In this document: in pieces, positions 31,883 to 44,108 of the stretch
Position numbering within the stretch: position 1 is the first letter of the stretch
Layout of the letters: each line of letters begins with the position of its first letter
Assembly: GCA_032622095.1 (NCBI GenBank)
Contig: CP136061.1
Span: forward strand, 58,981,301 to 59,045,300
Direction of reading: 5' to 3'
DNA from: Siphonodentalium dalli
Taxonomy: Eukaryota; Mollusca; Scaphopoda; Gadilida; Siphonodentaliidae
Length of the DNA stretch: 64,000 nt
The notes under the pieces: model-generated
Database searches by the model: none
What the model was told of the DNA's origin: nothing
Seen by the model: only the letters and a program-made list of their open reading frames with translations
Program-made: the position numbers and the translations under genes

Positions 31883-32094
31883 CGATTTGAGCGGATCGGG
31901 AGATCGTATTGGCCGACCAATCGAAGGTCACCGCTCAAATCGACGAATCAGAACCACTGCCCCCTTGCACCCATTGGATCAGTCCAAAGTTGACGTGGTG
32001 ACCAGCTCACCAATAATGGGCCTTTAGAAAAAAGACACCTTACAGGTAAGACCTGTTAACAAGTGGGTGAAATCACCCAACATTACCACACATG

Positions 32095-33655
32095 ACTGAT
32101 CTGTGACGTCATAATTCCGACTAATTCTACATAATTGTATGTCTCGTAAGCATAGTCACCAGTGGTTGACTCTTGTCAGTCTTGTGAGTTAATTGGACGG
32201 TTTATAATTATTTTGTGAAGTATCTGTCTTTTGAAATTCTCAACATTCACATTGTCGTGCATGTCAACACTGGTCAAGTGTAATCCCACTAGCACTGAAC
32301 TAATTGACTCGGCCTGTTTTCGGAGTTTATAACATCTTGTCCCTTCATATACAAACATAATCCAGACAGTGCTAACAATATTCCAGGTTATTAAGAAGCA
32401 ATTTAGGTCCAATTATTGCAAAAACAATCTAAAACAAGTACAGTTTACTCGAACAACAAAACGCACATGGGTCGTAAACCGGAAGCACAATTTCGGGATC
32501 CCACAATTTCGTACTATAAACCTCGTACCACAATGCCTTATTTAAGTTGTTTTTCTTTGGTGTGTTTTTTGCTTGCGTTCTCTCTCCCTCGTTATCTCCC
32601 TCTTTCTCTCTCTCTGTCTCTCTAAGGGTGGCCATGAGAGAGATTTGATAGTTGGGTAGTAGTGATAATTATTTATTTCGTTGATAACAAGAATAAAAAC
32701 ATAACAACATTAACATGAACTTGAATGAATATGAAAAATTACGATGACTAAATGTGACGATCGAACGGAGTGACGGAATGAATATGATGCATGACTATGA
32801 CGAACGTATATGACGGAATGAATATGATGAATGAATATGACTCTATGTCATGTAAGGATATACGCACCGCCAATAAACACTGTTAAAATATATTTCGGCC
32901 AGTTTGACCGAAGTTGAATTTTACAAAAAGTGAGCATATTATATCATCACTATTGAAACAGGTATTCCACGAAGCACCAGATCAGATATGGACTCCAGGA
33001 GGACAATGCGAGCCCATGTAAACCTTCCGGGAAATGAATAACGTATTTGTGTACCGTACATCTTAGATTTTCAAACCAGAGCTGTTTTTCCCCGAAAAGA
33101 GTCATAATTGTGGAAATATCTAAAATACGTAATTGTGAGATGTAAATTGTACATATTGATAAATATTGCCTGTTGTGTTGGAAGCAAACAGTACTAAATT
33201 ATAACATTATAAAAGATGTATTAACGGTAAACAAAGTCTTCCAAACAACTCCATTCAGTTTATATATTTATTCCATACTAAAACATATTCCTATTAATTA
33301 TTACATTATATACGTTTGTTCGTTAAAAGTTATAACTGAGATATCATTTATAATAATTAATAATATATTCACCTCGCGATCTAAACATTCTTATATTATG
33401 GGATACAGCATTACATATACAACTATTGACACTGCAGTAGAATAGTAATGTGCTGTAGTATGTACACCTGCTACATGTATACTGTGACAAGCTACGTATA
33501 TTGGTACAATATGGCAGCATGTTATAAACAATTAATGACTCACCATATACCATTGTATATATTGTAAATAATAAATTAATCGAAGCATGTAAATACCATT
33601 GTAGATGCACGAGACCCACAACATGGTAAATAGCATTGTGGTTGAAGGTCAAAGT
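32095..33655. other. Non-coding stretch with a CT-rich run
   Basis: No gene recognised. 32578-32627 is a (TCTC)n-like pyrimidine run. 32755-32850 holds a loose repeat of GACGGAATGAATATGATG. The rest is AT-rich and featureless to me. Confidence 0.4.
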
Positions 33656-34110
33656 GAAATGTAATAGTGGTACCTTGATTGAAAACTTCACTGGTGCTGT
33701 GATACCACCGTGGTTATACTTGGTGAGACCATGGTTCACCTTGGTAGAAAAACTTTACTGTGCTACCACCGTGGTGATACCTTGGTGTCACCTTGGTAGA
33801 AAAACTTTACTGTGCTACCACCATGGTGATACCTTGGTCGGGTTTGGTCCCACCATGGTTTTACCTTGGTACAAAAACTTTAGTGTGCTACAACCGTGGT
33901 ACCACCTTGGTGCCACCATGGTTTCACCTTGGTACAAAAACTTTACTGTGCTACCACCGTGATACCACCTTGGTACCACCGTGGTGTTTTCACCGTGATG
34001 CCACTTTACTGTGCTACCACCATGGTGAACCAAGATGTCACCATGGTGAACCAAGGTGGTACCTTGGTGAAACCATGGTTTCACCAAGGTGACACCAAGG
34101 GGGATTTTTA
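33656..34110 (+). repeat. ACC.TGGT array with ~65-bp units
   Basis: Units of about 60-70 bp share ACCTTGGTAGAAAAACTTTA, then CTGTGCTACCACCGTGGTGA. Small palindromes ACCATGGT, CCGTGG and CACCAAGGTG are spread throughout. The array ends CACCAAGGTGACACCAAGG followed by the duplicated 1.1-kb segment. It is related in vocabulary, not in unit, to 21516-22300. The same right edge is present next to the LINE at 20390-20447. Confidence 0.75.
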
Positions 34111-35181
34111 TATGGGAACGCATCGGTCGAAATAGTGAAGCTAGCCACACATGCTTGTGTATGCTTTTTTAGAAACGCAGGCGAAACGCAGCATTTCAAG
34201 TCCGAGACATGAAAAAAAAGAAACGCATCCGGCAAACGCACATGTGTGAAAGACCCAGTGATATGGGTCTATTCTCATTGCACACGCGCGTGCGATTCAT
34301 TGCACACGCGCGTGCGATTAATCGCAGCGTTTTTTAAGGTCGAGCGGCTCTATATGTGAGTTCGATGGCATTCCTTCCTCCCACTGCTAAGAGTTCCCCC
34401 AATAGGGGTGGGGGTCTGACGAACACATTCATACACAGATCTAGGGTAGGTTGGAGGATAATAAAGTAATTTCGGTTGGGGGTGACCACATACAGGCCTA
34501 TATATGCTGACACATTAACTTTAATTTTCCTCAGTTAGATTTACTCAGGTATAAGTTGAGTATAACGAGCCATGCCATCAAAATGACATAAGTTTTGAGG
34601 ACACAATTATATCTAGCTGATTATAATTAGAAATAGAGGGTTCAATTCCATGTAGTTGGGCATAAATATGCATATTTTATTCCAGCTTGAAACGTATATA
34701 ACACTATATAGTACGATCACAACCCAGATTACAGGAGTTTTATGTATATAATTGTTATTATCACTCAATATTATCAAAAGTGTACGATTCAAGTGGTTGA
34801 ATTAGATCTTTCAACATTTTACCTTATAGTTAGCTAGGTCTGACAAAAATCGTCTTTCTGAATAAAGCTCATTTAAAAAATTTGTACTCAAACATATGAT
34901 ATCCAGTAAAATTATGGGGAAAGAGGGGATGAGACCCCAATTTGTTGGGAGAAAAACAAATAGATTTGCATGTAGGGAGGATGGTAGACCCATGGTTCGG
35001 AGGGATTTTTATGTTCAACCCTGTGTATGAACTTTTTTTTCTTCAGACCCCCCCCCTCCCCCATCATCGAGTGCTCATTTGTATAGCCGCTGGCAACAGC
35101 GACAACGCGGTACTATAATTGACGAACCACCATTCAAATAGAATTTAAGTGATGGGACTCAGAATTCGACCTTAAGAGTCA
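34048..35181. repeat. 1.1-kb duplicated segment (copy 2)
   Basis: Second copy of the segment at 20397-21515, nearly identical and gap-free over about 1.1 kb. It carries the left-truncated TTAA-MITE (to 34337). Copy 2 keeps a 20-bp piece near 35162 that copy 1 has lost. Confidence 0.85.
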
Positions 35182-35212
35182 CACACGCATCGTTTCAGGT
35201 CGAATTCTGTCG
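35158..35212. repeat. 13-bp perfect inverted repeat CAGAATTCGACCT
   Basis: CAGAATTCGACCT and AGGTCGAATTCTG are separated by 29 bp containing TTAAGAGTCACACACG. It lies exactly at the edge of the 1.1-kb duplication and could be an element end or a deletion-prone hairpin. Confidence 0.6.
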
Positions 35213-35653
35213 CCAGGACGCTGTTCGCATGCATGAGCGATTGTTTCAATTTGATCGCCATTGGCGGCTTATCATGAGTGATCGCACATGCTAAACGGCA
35301 CATTACTATCAATCTATATATTCACAATCTTGGGTATGTACAGTGTTGCGCGAGACTGACAGGTAATATAATTCAACTGAATTCTACAAAAATCACCACT
35401 GATGCTAGCTATACGTTGGAAACTTCTTTCCAAGCCATTTCCTTTCCGTACTTCATTTATTATTTTATCGCCCATCAGTTATGAGAATGACTGTACCCGG
35501 ATAGTATATGTGACTGAGTGAACCATGTCATTCTCTGTAACGGCTATCTCGATGACGAGGTTGATTGTATAAGATGATTGGTCACGAATAGGACGTGGTT
35601 GTTTGAGGAAGCTAATTGATCACGAATCGCTCTGTGTTATGTTAACACGCACC

Positions 35654-35806
35654 TTAAAAAACGCTGCGATTAATCGCACGCGCGTGCGCAATGAGAATAG
35701 ACCCTTAGTATCACTGTTTTGACCGATGCGTTTTCCGGATGCGTTAAAATATTAGAAACGCAAGGAAACGCATCGGAGAAACGGACATGTGTGAAAGCGG
35801 CTTTAA
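35654..35806. mobile_element. TTAA-bounded MITE, short inverted copy
   Basis: Its reverse complement reads TTAAAGCCGCTTTCACACATG ... GCGATTAATCGCAGCG ... TTAA, matching both ends of 16252-16546 while lacking the middle. TTAA is present at both edges (35654-35657, 35803-35806). Confidence 0.7.
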
Positions 35807-35818
35807 CAAGAACAAAAG

Positions 35819-36193
35819 TGGCCGCAGAGACTCCAGACAAGATGGCGTCCATTATGGCGGCCATTTTTTTTAAATGCACCAGGTCTCTTTGATCGCCATT
35901 ATAGTAAAGATGATAGCACACGCGGTCTTGTTTTCCGCTCGATTCGTTATGCTAATATACAACCCTTACAAATTAGCCAAAAATCCGACACCAGAATCCA
36001 ATATGGCGGCCAAGATGGCCGCCGAAATGTGAAAATATGCTATTTTTCTGACATGTTACCACCTTTCGTTTGTCTCTGTGGGAAAATATTAGAATTGTTG
36101 CCCCATGTTATACATTTATCATATAGAGGAGTCATTGGCGAACATATGGGGACCATAATATGTATTCACTGTGGGATATATTTGTCCGGTATT
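35819..36193 (+). repeat. Dispersed ~380-bp repeat with ATGGCGGCC motifs (copy 2)
   Basis: Reverse-oriented match to 15103-15485 with a modest number of substitutions. It sits 12 bp from a TTAA-MITE. In the other copy a related MITE also lies within a kilobase. Confidence 0.7.
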
Positions 36194-38125
36194 TATTCCA
36201 ATTTCATGCGGGGTACCCACCCCCTTTTTACATCCAAATCCAGCCAAATCACCCCTTATTTGAAGGAAATTTTTCTTCCAATTTCATGCAGGGTACCCAC
36301 CCACATTTTACCTAAAAATCTGTAGTCTCACACCATTTAGGCTTGGTATTTGTTTCAGTTATAAAGTCTGAGAACAGATAAGAATCGTATAAACCTGCAG
36401 CACCCATTGTTATCCTGTTTGTTTTTGTTTATCAATTGACTCATGACTTGTAAACAAGTTATATGAACATTTTACCATATTTCCAATGCTTGTCTGTAAT
36501 CACTTCAAATACAACTGTATCGAAAATATCAAATAAAAATTTAGGCAAAACATTTATGCTAAATATTAATGGACCCACACGATCTTATACCATCTGACAA
36601 CATGGCGTTTAACAGATTGATCAGCATTCATATGGCTTTGATGTGAAATTGTGCCCGAAAAAAAAAAACAATAAATTAAACTAAAAAAAAAATAAAAAAA
36701 AATATGGATGTGGCTTTAAATAGCATTCAGTACTTTCTAGCATGATGAGATTTCCATGTTTTGGTTACAATACACATAACAATCGGAATCCTCGGTACTT
36801 TCCGTCGATTCCTCGGAATGTAAGGTAATAGGTAAGCCGATTCGACGAGGGTGACGATTGTACACATAATACAAATTAGTAGAGTGATTTCCCCTGGCAC
36901 TACCAAGCTAGGATCAGCATAAAAAAATTCTGGCAGCTGAATGGTCAATGATACATGGATGAAAAGTGCACGAAAAAATGCACAAATGTGTTTCCCGTCG
37001 AGAAACATCAAATATAACCACATGGTAAATTGTTATGGCTGTGCAAATGGCGAATAATTTATGGGAGGTGTGTGTTTTTTTTCTATGTCATTTTTTTTCT
37101 CAATTTAAGGGTAGTGTCACGTTTGTCAAGCTGCAGTGTGATTTACCACGTTCACAAGTACTTTTGGGCACATTTATGTGTGTTTAAAAGGACGTTCTTT
37201 AATTTCAAATACTCGTGCAGGGTCAAAGCTTTCCTGCGATTACAGGCCAGCGGGATTTGTTAACACTGAGGCCTATGTAAATCATTTGGTGTATTGTAAC
37301 ATTTTGCCTCGTATGCTGTCTGATCAGGTTTAATGAGTAAACATTAATGATATAAATGAATAGCTTTATTCATTTTTATTTACTTTAATCATGGGTGTCA
37401 TAACTGTCCATATTCATCTTGAACCAGTGGCGTTGGTACTTGACAATGTGATCTGATGCAAAAGACGAAATTGTGGGTGTTGGTTTGTAACCGGGATTTC
37501 TGAGAAGCATTATGCCTACATCCACACTAACTACCCCCTAATCCCTGACCTAAGTGTCATACATACTATAACAATGATGCTGAATACTTTGAGGCAATTA
37601 TATTGCAGAAATGTTGTAAGAGGAAAAAACTGTGACCACTTGGAAAAAAGTTACTTTTTTCGCAGATGAACCACCCACCCACCCCGGCCTACTGTATGGA
37701 AAAAAGTGAATGACCCCCCCCCCCCCCCCCCGCAACGAACGACAAATTGTGTTGCATAAAAAAGTATTGGAGGCAAGTTAAAATTCTAGATATTCTTGTT
37801 ATTATGATTGTAAACTCTCATTTGTAGATTCAATATTTTTTTTTCGCGTTTAGGGCACGGTTTACGTAGAATTCATGAGAAGATAATATAATTCTATCAC
37901 GAGTCGCTCACCTAAAACAGAAGGTAATACTATTGCGAGTCAGCCATTTTGATAAAGAAGTTGGGCTAGCTCCCTAAGTCCCTACCCATCCAAACCAATG
38001 AAAACAAGAGGTGATATATCAATATAGGCCTATATGTCAATAGGTTAAGTTTTGGATAAACCTATTTATTTACCAGGGGTGTTTAGTTACATATAACCAT
38101 GAATTAATTGCGCTAAAACTAAATC
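36194..38125. other. Non-coding stretch with A- and C-homopolymers
   Basis: TTTCATGCRGGGTACCCACC occurs twice (about 36203 and 36281). A-rich DNA lies at 36658-36705 and a C run at 37709-37731. A minus-strand open frame (36727-37023) is hydrophobic but has no homology cue or supporting context. I call no gene here. Confidence 0.4.
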
Positions 38126-39188
38126 AGGGGCGTAGCAGCCAATAAATTATTGGTACGGCTATATACATATTGGGTACATTGACATCGAGCCGCGTAGCGG
38201 CGAGATGGGGGGGGGGGGGAATAAAATTCATTCTTGGATTGAAATGGAGCGATCCTGTGCAATCTAGAGTGCTTTTAACCGACATCCATTCACTTTGTCA
38301 ATTCGCGTGATGATGAGAGTACCGGTACTTACATTTAAGCGATAGTACACTGTTCAACGCAATGATATGCATGACAATGATGAGACAATCATTTTGAAAA
38401 CATGAACGATGCCAACCTCATAACTACTACTTTGGGTTGCGGTATGCCTATACTACTAATAGTGTTTTCATGTTCACTATAGACAAGGGTATGATGGATT
38501 CAGTCTCAGTGGCCGTACTCTTAGCTTTATCGCCAGTATTGGCCGTTTCGGATAGCATTTGTTCATGTTCGACAGAATCAACTCCAGACATAACTTGATC
38601 TTTTCCTGTGTTTTCATTAGCTGTGCTAACAGTAACATTTGATTTGAAATAATTCAAAAGTTTCTTCTGTTTCGAAGTTATGTTGACATAATTGATCATT
38701 TGATGGTGACAACTGAAAGTCACGAAGCCTGGTGCAGGGATATAGAGTCAGACTATAGTAATACTATGGCCGGACTAGCATTGTACCCTCCCTGGGCATC
38801 GTAGCTTTCAGCAATTGCCATTTCAAATAACGCGCGACAAAAACATTCGGTTATGCCCCTTTGATCGCGCAGTACATGTATATCTCGCGCATGCATTGTT
38901 CGACGTCGGCATGCAATCGATTGACGTACGTTATACAACGTAACCGCTATACGACAACGTATCCTTATAAACCCAATGAACTCCAGGCATAATACGATGT
39001 AAATAATCTGGGTTTAATACCTATATATAGATGGTTAAATGTGTGACTGAATCACATTGTAACACGTTGTGCGTCATTTATCAAGTGATTGGAGAACGTG
39101 GCCGGTAATATTGGGCCTATTCAGTATTATTTTTTGGTGAAATATTGGTACGGCCAAAACCGTCCGGCCGTACCTAAAACTACGCCCT
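38126..39188 (-). mobile_element. hAT-like element remnant with ZMYM/BED-type ORF relic
   Basis: The left end CAGGGGCGTAGCAGCC and the right end on the other strand AAAGGGCGTAGTTTTAGG are weak inverted ends of the GGGGCGTAG type common in hAT elements. TTGGTACGGC occurs on both sides. Inside, a minus-strand 91-codon frame (38448-38723) contains KQKKLLNYFKSN, reminiscent of the N-terminal motif in front of BED/TTF-type fingers of hAT transposase relatives. No 8-bp target duplication is evident and the rest of a transposase is missing. Tentative. Confidence 0.4.
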
Positions 39189-39890
39189 TTAGTCGGATTC
39201 CTTATGTCGAAAAAAATGGTCGCGTGTTTTCGGAATGTTAAAAGCGATATGAGAACAGTTTCTATACCACCACTGTATCTATTTTCAGAATCTACCTGTT
39301 TCCAGCTTGATATTTTAGTGGAAACAGGTTTGTGTGAGGCTTTTGTTTGTGTGCCCCTCTATTTTTTTCCGGTCCACCTGGTAATACAAACATGCTATTA
39401 CGCATAGCAAGTTCGGTACGTGGCTTTCTTTGTTCTTGGAAATCGAAAAACATGGAGAGATCTTGCCACAAATTACTTAATTACATATCTTAATGTGGAA
39501 TTTTATCATAAAATCACCAAATGAATTGTATTTATGACTGCATTTTCAATTTTCTTTCCCAAATATTAAGGTATTGTATATTCTTAAAATCAGCTGCATC
39601 ACATATAGACGAACATGAACAAAATACAGGGATATCTTGATCATATGCCACGAACAAAACTTCGATACATCGATTTTTGGTAAAGATATCGCAGAAAAGC
39701 TAACCCTACCCCCACCCTCGCTGATTTCACAAGTCAGATTCCTTTGGTCGAAAACAACGATCGCGCTATTTCGGATTGTCAAAGACGACATGCGAACGGT
39801 TTGTTTATCAATAGCGTGTCTACTTTCAGAGTTTACCCGTGTCCAGTTAAAATTTTATTGGAAACAAACGTTTTTGGACTGTTTTAAGAA
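39185..39890 (+). repeat. Diverged direct duplication, ~150-bp copies 550 bp apart
   Basis: 39185-39335 and 39737-39885 align along their length: CGGATTCCTTATGTCGAAAA / AGATTCCTTTGGTCGAAAA, then ATGAGAACAGTTTCT / ATGCGAACGGTTTGT, then TCAGAATCTACCTGTTTCCAG / TCAGAGTTTACCCGTGTCCAG, then GTGGAAACA / TTGGAAACA. Both copies stay open in the same frame (FRNVKSDMRTV versus FRIVKDDMRTV), hinting at an old coding origin. No family recognised. Confidence 0.5.
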
Positions 39891-40510
39891 TTTAAAGAGC
39901 GTTTGCTTATTATACAAATATTAACGAACACGATGAGCCTTTTCATGAATTGTACGAGTTGATATTATGCACATATGTCAAGTGTGACTCTGAAATGTAT
40001 TTTTGAGAATGATGTCGTCAGATAAGTTTCCGGGGGCACAGTACTACAGTTGCGAACAAAACTAACGTTGAACCCTATAGAGAGTTTGACAATTTACTCA
40101 AATGTTCACAGTGGTGGAACTTAATGGCTATCATATATGCATGGCTCTTACGTGTAATCTATCGTAACTACATGTGATTTTACAAAAATAACTTCGATAT
40201 AGTCAAGCCACCAGATACAGTAGTTGATAAAAATGTGGTTCACATAAATCATATACACCACAATCACGTGCTTCGGTGACAATGTCCACTATAATTATAT
40301 ATATATTCTACATATGTAATGTTTATGAAGACTAAAGTTTCTGGATGTCGTTGTAAAATTGATTGTGTTTTTTCATAAATTGACAAAATTAATGTTTATT
40401 GCCAGGACGAAGTATCGCATAATACGGAGTTGTGTGCTAACAAATCTGCAAGTCATATTTATGTAAGTGTCAGTCACTGTTTGTTAAAATTGTTCGGTCA
40501 TGATGCCTAT
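39891..40510. other. Non-coding stretch, no recognised feature
   Basis: AT-rich; no repeat ends, gene or RNA feature seen. Confidence 0.35.
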
Positions 40511-41023
40511 TGCGGTGGCTGGTTTAGGACATGGGAATATTTTTTAATTCGTGGCCACGAAATAACTAATTGTGAAATACGATCGTCAGTCCCATTGTTG
40601 CAATGGAAGCGGATAGAGATGATCTGGTTGTAGTTGTCCACCATCTTGGCATGAGCCACGGCGATTTGAGATAAAGGGTGTTGTATGGTGGCCCGTAAAA
40701 CAAATTAAGTAATCACCCCTTTCACCAACCCGATCCAAAGTTGCCGCCGTCCGGGGGGGGGGGGGGTCACATAGGCCACCCACGACATTCAGTATATATT
40801 GGGGGCCAACATACAGGACCAATTATACCACATCAAACGGTTAAGGGGTCGAGAAATTGTATGGGTGCCATATTTGAACCCATCTGGTGCGGCTATTTTG
40901 GATCGGGGATGGTGATAGCGGTGAATATTTAGTTTGTCTCAGGGGTATTTCGTGGCCACGAATTAGTATTTCGTGGCCAACGAAATAAAAAAAAATTCCC
41001 ATATCCTAAACCAGCCACCGTAG
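40511..41023. mobile_element. MITE with GGTGGCTGGTTTAGGA ends and TTCGTGGCCACGAA palindromes
   Basis: GGTGGCTGGTTTAGGA.ATGGGAAT at the left is mirrored at the right end (ATTCCCATATCCTAAACCAG, then CCACC). The palindrome TTCGTGGCCACGAA sits just inside each end, twice at the right in a degenerate form. The centre contains a G homopolymer (about 40754-40766). About 510 bp, no protein. Confidence 0.7.
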
Positions 41024-42920
41024 CTTATGGATCATTCTGTTTTGGTATTAAATTTGGAGAAACCCGACCAGCATCAATGTAACAACTACAACAACTCATA
41101 TATGCCAATGATATGTTTAGCCATACAAGTGGATAGGGTGGTATTGTTTAAAAATGTTATACAATGTCATCATGTCCATATGTATTGCTAAATATTGCTG
41201 GGCATATATAGATGGTTGTTCTATAATTCCTGGTCGGGTTTATCCAAATTGGGAGTTTAAATTATGTTCATCTGATGATAAAGAAAACACTTTCTCCGTC
41301 CACTCGATACACCCACCGTGATACACGTTTCACATACTAAATTAACATCTTAGTCAACATAACAAATCACTCCCTAAAATCCTTTGCCACAAGAATAAAA
41401 ATAAATTGTCAGTATAAATAGGCAAGAGATCTCTCGACACTTCCTAAGAGATAATTTATTTATAAGAAGATATATATGTGCAATATATAGTACAACACAG
41501 TAAGATGCAATTAAGTGACACAGTGTGGGGACAATGCTGTGTCGAAGAACATATATAGTTGAGGGGACCCTTCCATCATCCTTCATAATGTATCATGACT
41601 CCATATGTTGTGAAAAAACCTTCGACTTAGGCTTAATGCATCATTCTCCACCAATAGTATACTTGGCTTTGAACCGATCAACACTCTGGGCCGTGGTATT
41701 TTCCCGTAAATTAGATAGTGTCTATAGTCGGATGGTAATGGTTATGTTCAAATGGTGACATAGATATGAAACTGTACACGTTTGTGCCACATGGGCCACT
41801 GATCATTATAAGATCGAGAAACTTAGTCCAGGCAACTACCGGGAATTCACTGGAAATTGCAATTATAGCTTATAGAGTCGTAATTCAACGTTTGCGTTTC
41901 CGATGCTGTTAATACCCAAATGTGAAATTTGAGATATACCTGGCCGTCAAAGTGAACCAGATGTCTTATTTAAGGTTAGCAACGGTTGGTAATCAAATAC
42001 CACAATGGTGTACTAATCATTCATTGGTATTGCCTTAATTTAGTCAGTGTCTAATTACATGGTGCTGGTTTTGTTCAAAGTTGGGCACATGTATGTCTAA
42101 AACTATGCAGCCATGTTCTGCATATGCCACTGATCATTAAAAAGTCGGGAGACTTTGCCACCGGTCCCGATAGCTCCTTAGTAACGGTTACTAAGCACCT
42201 ACTCGGAATTTGCAGGAAAATGCAACTATGGTTGATAACTATTTTACTCATTAAGCTCTACTTTAGTGGAAATTCGAATTTACCTGATTTTCACAGCTAT
42301 ATATACACGAAGCGTGGAGATTAATTGTGGTCAGAATATTGATGGTGAATGTTGGGTTTCAGTCGCTGTACTGAAGTTGGCCAAATGTAACTGGCATGGG
42401 AAGTGTGAAAGCAAACCCTATACCGCTATAGTAAAGATCTCAGCTGCACCGAAATATCCATTTATCAGTAGCACAAATCCTGCGAAAACACAGATTCTCT
42501 CAGTTCATGTGGGATAGACTCCGATGACAACGATTGCGTTAATGACAACGAACAACTACCATCTACCTGTGTATTTGTGACACTACATCCCGTTATGATC
42601 AACGAAGTGGCTTTAAAAACTAGTCAGTGGACAACAAGACAGACAAGTATCAAATACAACAATAATATAATATGTAATCACATCGTGAACAGTCTTGATA
42701 ATATTTTCGTTTGATTCAACAGGCTGCATATTATATCTAAATTACAAAACCATTGGACACTTACTTTTGCCAATTATTGTATCTTGAGGCATAACTATAT
42801 CATATACATGTATTGCGTCTATTAAATCACGGATATATAGTTACAGTGGGTCAAACAAGAGTGTTAGTCTACATATATAGTTGCGCACGATTGCCAATAA
42901 GTGATATTACAATCAACGTT
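41024..42920. other. Non-coding stretch, no recognised feature
   Basis: Unremarkable AT-rich DNA. ACTGATCATTA plus an AAACTTAGTCCAGG / AGACTTTGCCACCGG-like phrase is loosely repeated near 41799 and 42130. No gene called. Confidence 0.35.
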
Positions 42921-42924
42921 TGAG

Positions 42925-43300
42925 CATAATACGAAATTCTCCATAGGGTTAAGTGTTAAATTTTGATCGCAACTGTAGCCAGCAAGAATCATCTGATCAC
43001 ATCCATTCTTTTTAAAACTACGTCTGTGTTTCATCGTTAGTATTTTTAGGAATAACAGTACGCGCATATCATCATACGCAAAATGGCGCCATTTATCCCA
43101 AAGTACTAGAATCTCCATAGGGTTCAGTGTTAAATTTTGATCACAACTGTAGCCAACAAGAATAAACCGATCACATCAAAATTTTCAAAAATACATGTAA
43201 CGGTCATATCTAGTAATTTGGAGAAGTTTCAAATCGCAAAGATCACCATACACCAGATGGCACCATTTATCGTTTTCTGTAAATACGAAACGCTCTCTAA
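42925..43300 (+). repeat. Two-copy tandem repeat, ~180 bp
   Basis: CTCCATAGGGTTAAGTGTTA (about 42940) and CTCCATAGGGTTCAGTGTTA (about 43112) begin units that share AAATTTTGATC.CAACTGTAGCC and end with GGC.CCATTTATC. Copies are clearly diverged. No coding content. Confidence 0.65.
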
Positions 43301-44010
43301 ATTATGTTGACCCCGATTTAAGCCGACCCGCCAAAATTCAAGAATGGAAACAAGTCAATCCTGAAAACACACCTGCTATGCATACAGAATCCGTTTTCAG
43401 ATCGCTTTTAACAAACCAAAAATGCAAAATGACATAAGGAATCCGACTACTTGGCTAAAAGTGTAATTATTTGCGCTTAGCTTATAAGCGCAATTAATTA
43501 TTAAATGTGAATTTGGCCTCCCATACATTGTGTTGTAATTAGTTTGAGGTAAAACAAGAAATTGCACCGAACTACACCCCCCCCCCTCCACAATTGAATT
43601 ATTATTTTCTAAAGCTGGAAGGGAATTAAGGGAGTTGATTATAAAGCTAAACTATAGGATTGCAATTCATCAGGCGAGTCGGGCGTTGGCTAGACCTGAA
43701 TTTGGTTAATTCGGTGAACCAAACACAGAATATGTGGACATAGCACTTGGCACAAGCCAGCGTCCACTAATTTAACAGCATTTATACGGTATATAGGCCT
43801 ATATAACTTCAAGGTCAAGCGGACAGATCGGTCGACAGATATGCAAATTTTAAAGATTTAGATGATCACACTGAAGTTAAGAAGGATTATTGGTTCGAAA
43901 ATTTACATAACGGATTGATAATTTGACATGTGATAGACCACCTTTGTCGCCATCTTTCCGCACGCCCCTGGGAAATTCATACGATAGCCTACACGACCGG
44001 TCAGAGAATA
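43301..44010. other. Non-coding stretch upstream of a promoter-like patch
   Basis: C-run at about 43577-43587. No gene or repeat ends recognised. Base composition becomes richer in CG dinucleotides towards 43950. Confidence 0.35.
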
Positions 44011-44018
44011 AACTCAAA

Positions 44019-44108
44019 TTTCCCGCGCTTTGCGAAATAACTGGGAAATACCGGACATAGAAATCCCACCAATGCACGAGATATGACGTCATCTATAGAA
44101 AATGGCGG
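44019..44108 (+). promoter_or_regulatory. Promoter-like patch: E2F, CRE and YY1-type motifs
   Basis: Within 90 bp lie TTTCCCGCGC (E2F-like, 44019-44028), a perfect CRE TGACGTCA (44084-44091) and AAAATGGCGGAG (YY1-like ATGGCGG at 44102). Such a combination close to a start codon is typical of TATA-less animal housekeeping promoters. No TATA box is in place. Inferred from motifs only. Confidence 0.5.

Larger units (their letters stand above)
23906..32090 (-). mobile_element. Complete Ty3/gypsy LTR retrotransposon
   Basis: Two 918-bp LTRs (23906-24823 and 31173-32090) begin TG and end CA and, by eye, are identical over their full length at an exact offset of 7267. The element is flanked by the direct repeat CATG (23902-23905 and 32091-32094). 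The genes read on the minus strand, so the right LTR is the 5' LTR. Order in the sense direction: 5' LTR, tRNA primer site, gag, pol (protease, reverse transcriptase, RNase H, integrase), a third ORF with zinc fingers, polypurine tract, 3' LTR. Pol order and sequence identify the Ty3/gypsy group; no chromodomain is seen. Identical LTRs and intact frames imply recent insertion and possibly an active copy. Confidence 0.95.
31173..32090 (-). repeat. 5' LTR of the Ty3/gypsy element
   Basis: Second 918-bp LTR, lying upstream of gag in the sense direction. Expected roles: promoter (TATA near 31873-31882) and downstream regulatory repeats (about 31427-31687). The U3 part is short (roughly 240 bp) and the transcribed R-U5 part is long (roughly 670 bp), if transcription starts at the TCAGT initiator-like site near 31847. 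That start is inferred from spacing. Confidence 0.95.

Noticed and set aside
32578-32627. Signal-peptide-like Leu/Ser-rich tail encoded by a CT run
   Set aside because: Caused by a (TCTC)n pyrimidine microsatellite.
36727-37023. Hydrophobic minus-strand frame of 98 codons resembling a membrane protein
   Set aside because: No family resemblance, splice context or neighbours; such frames occur by chance in AT-rich DNA.
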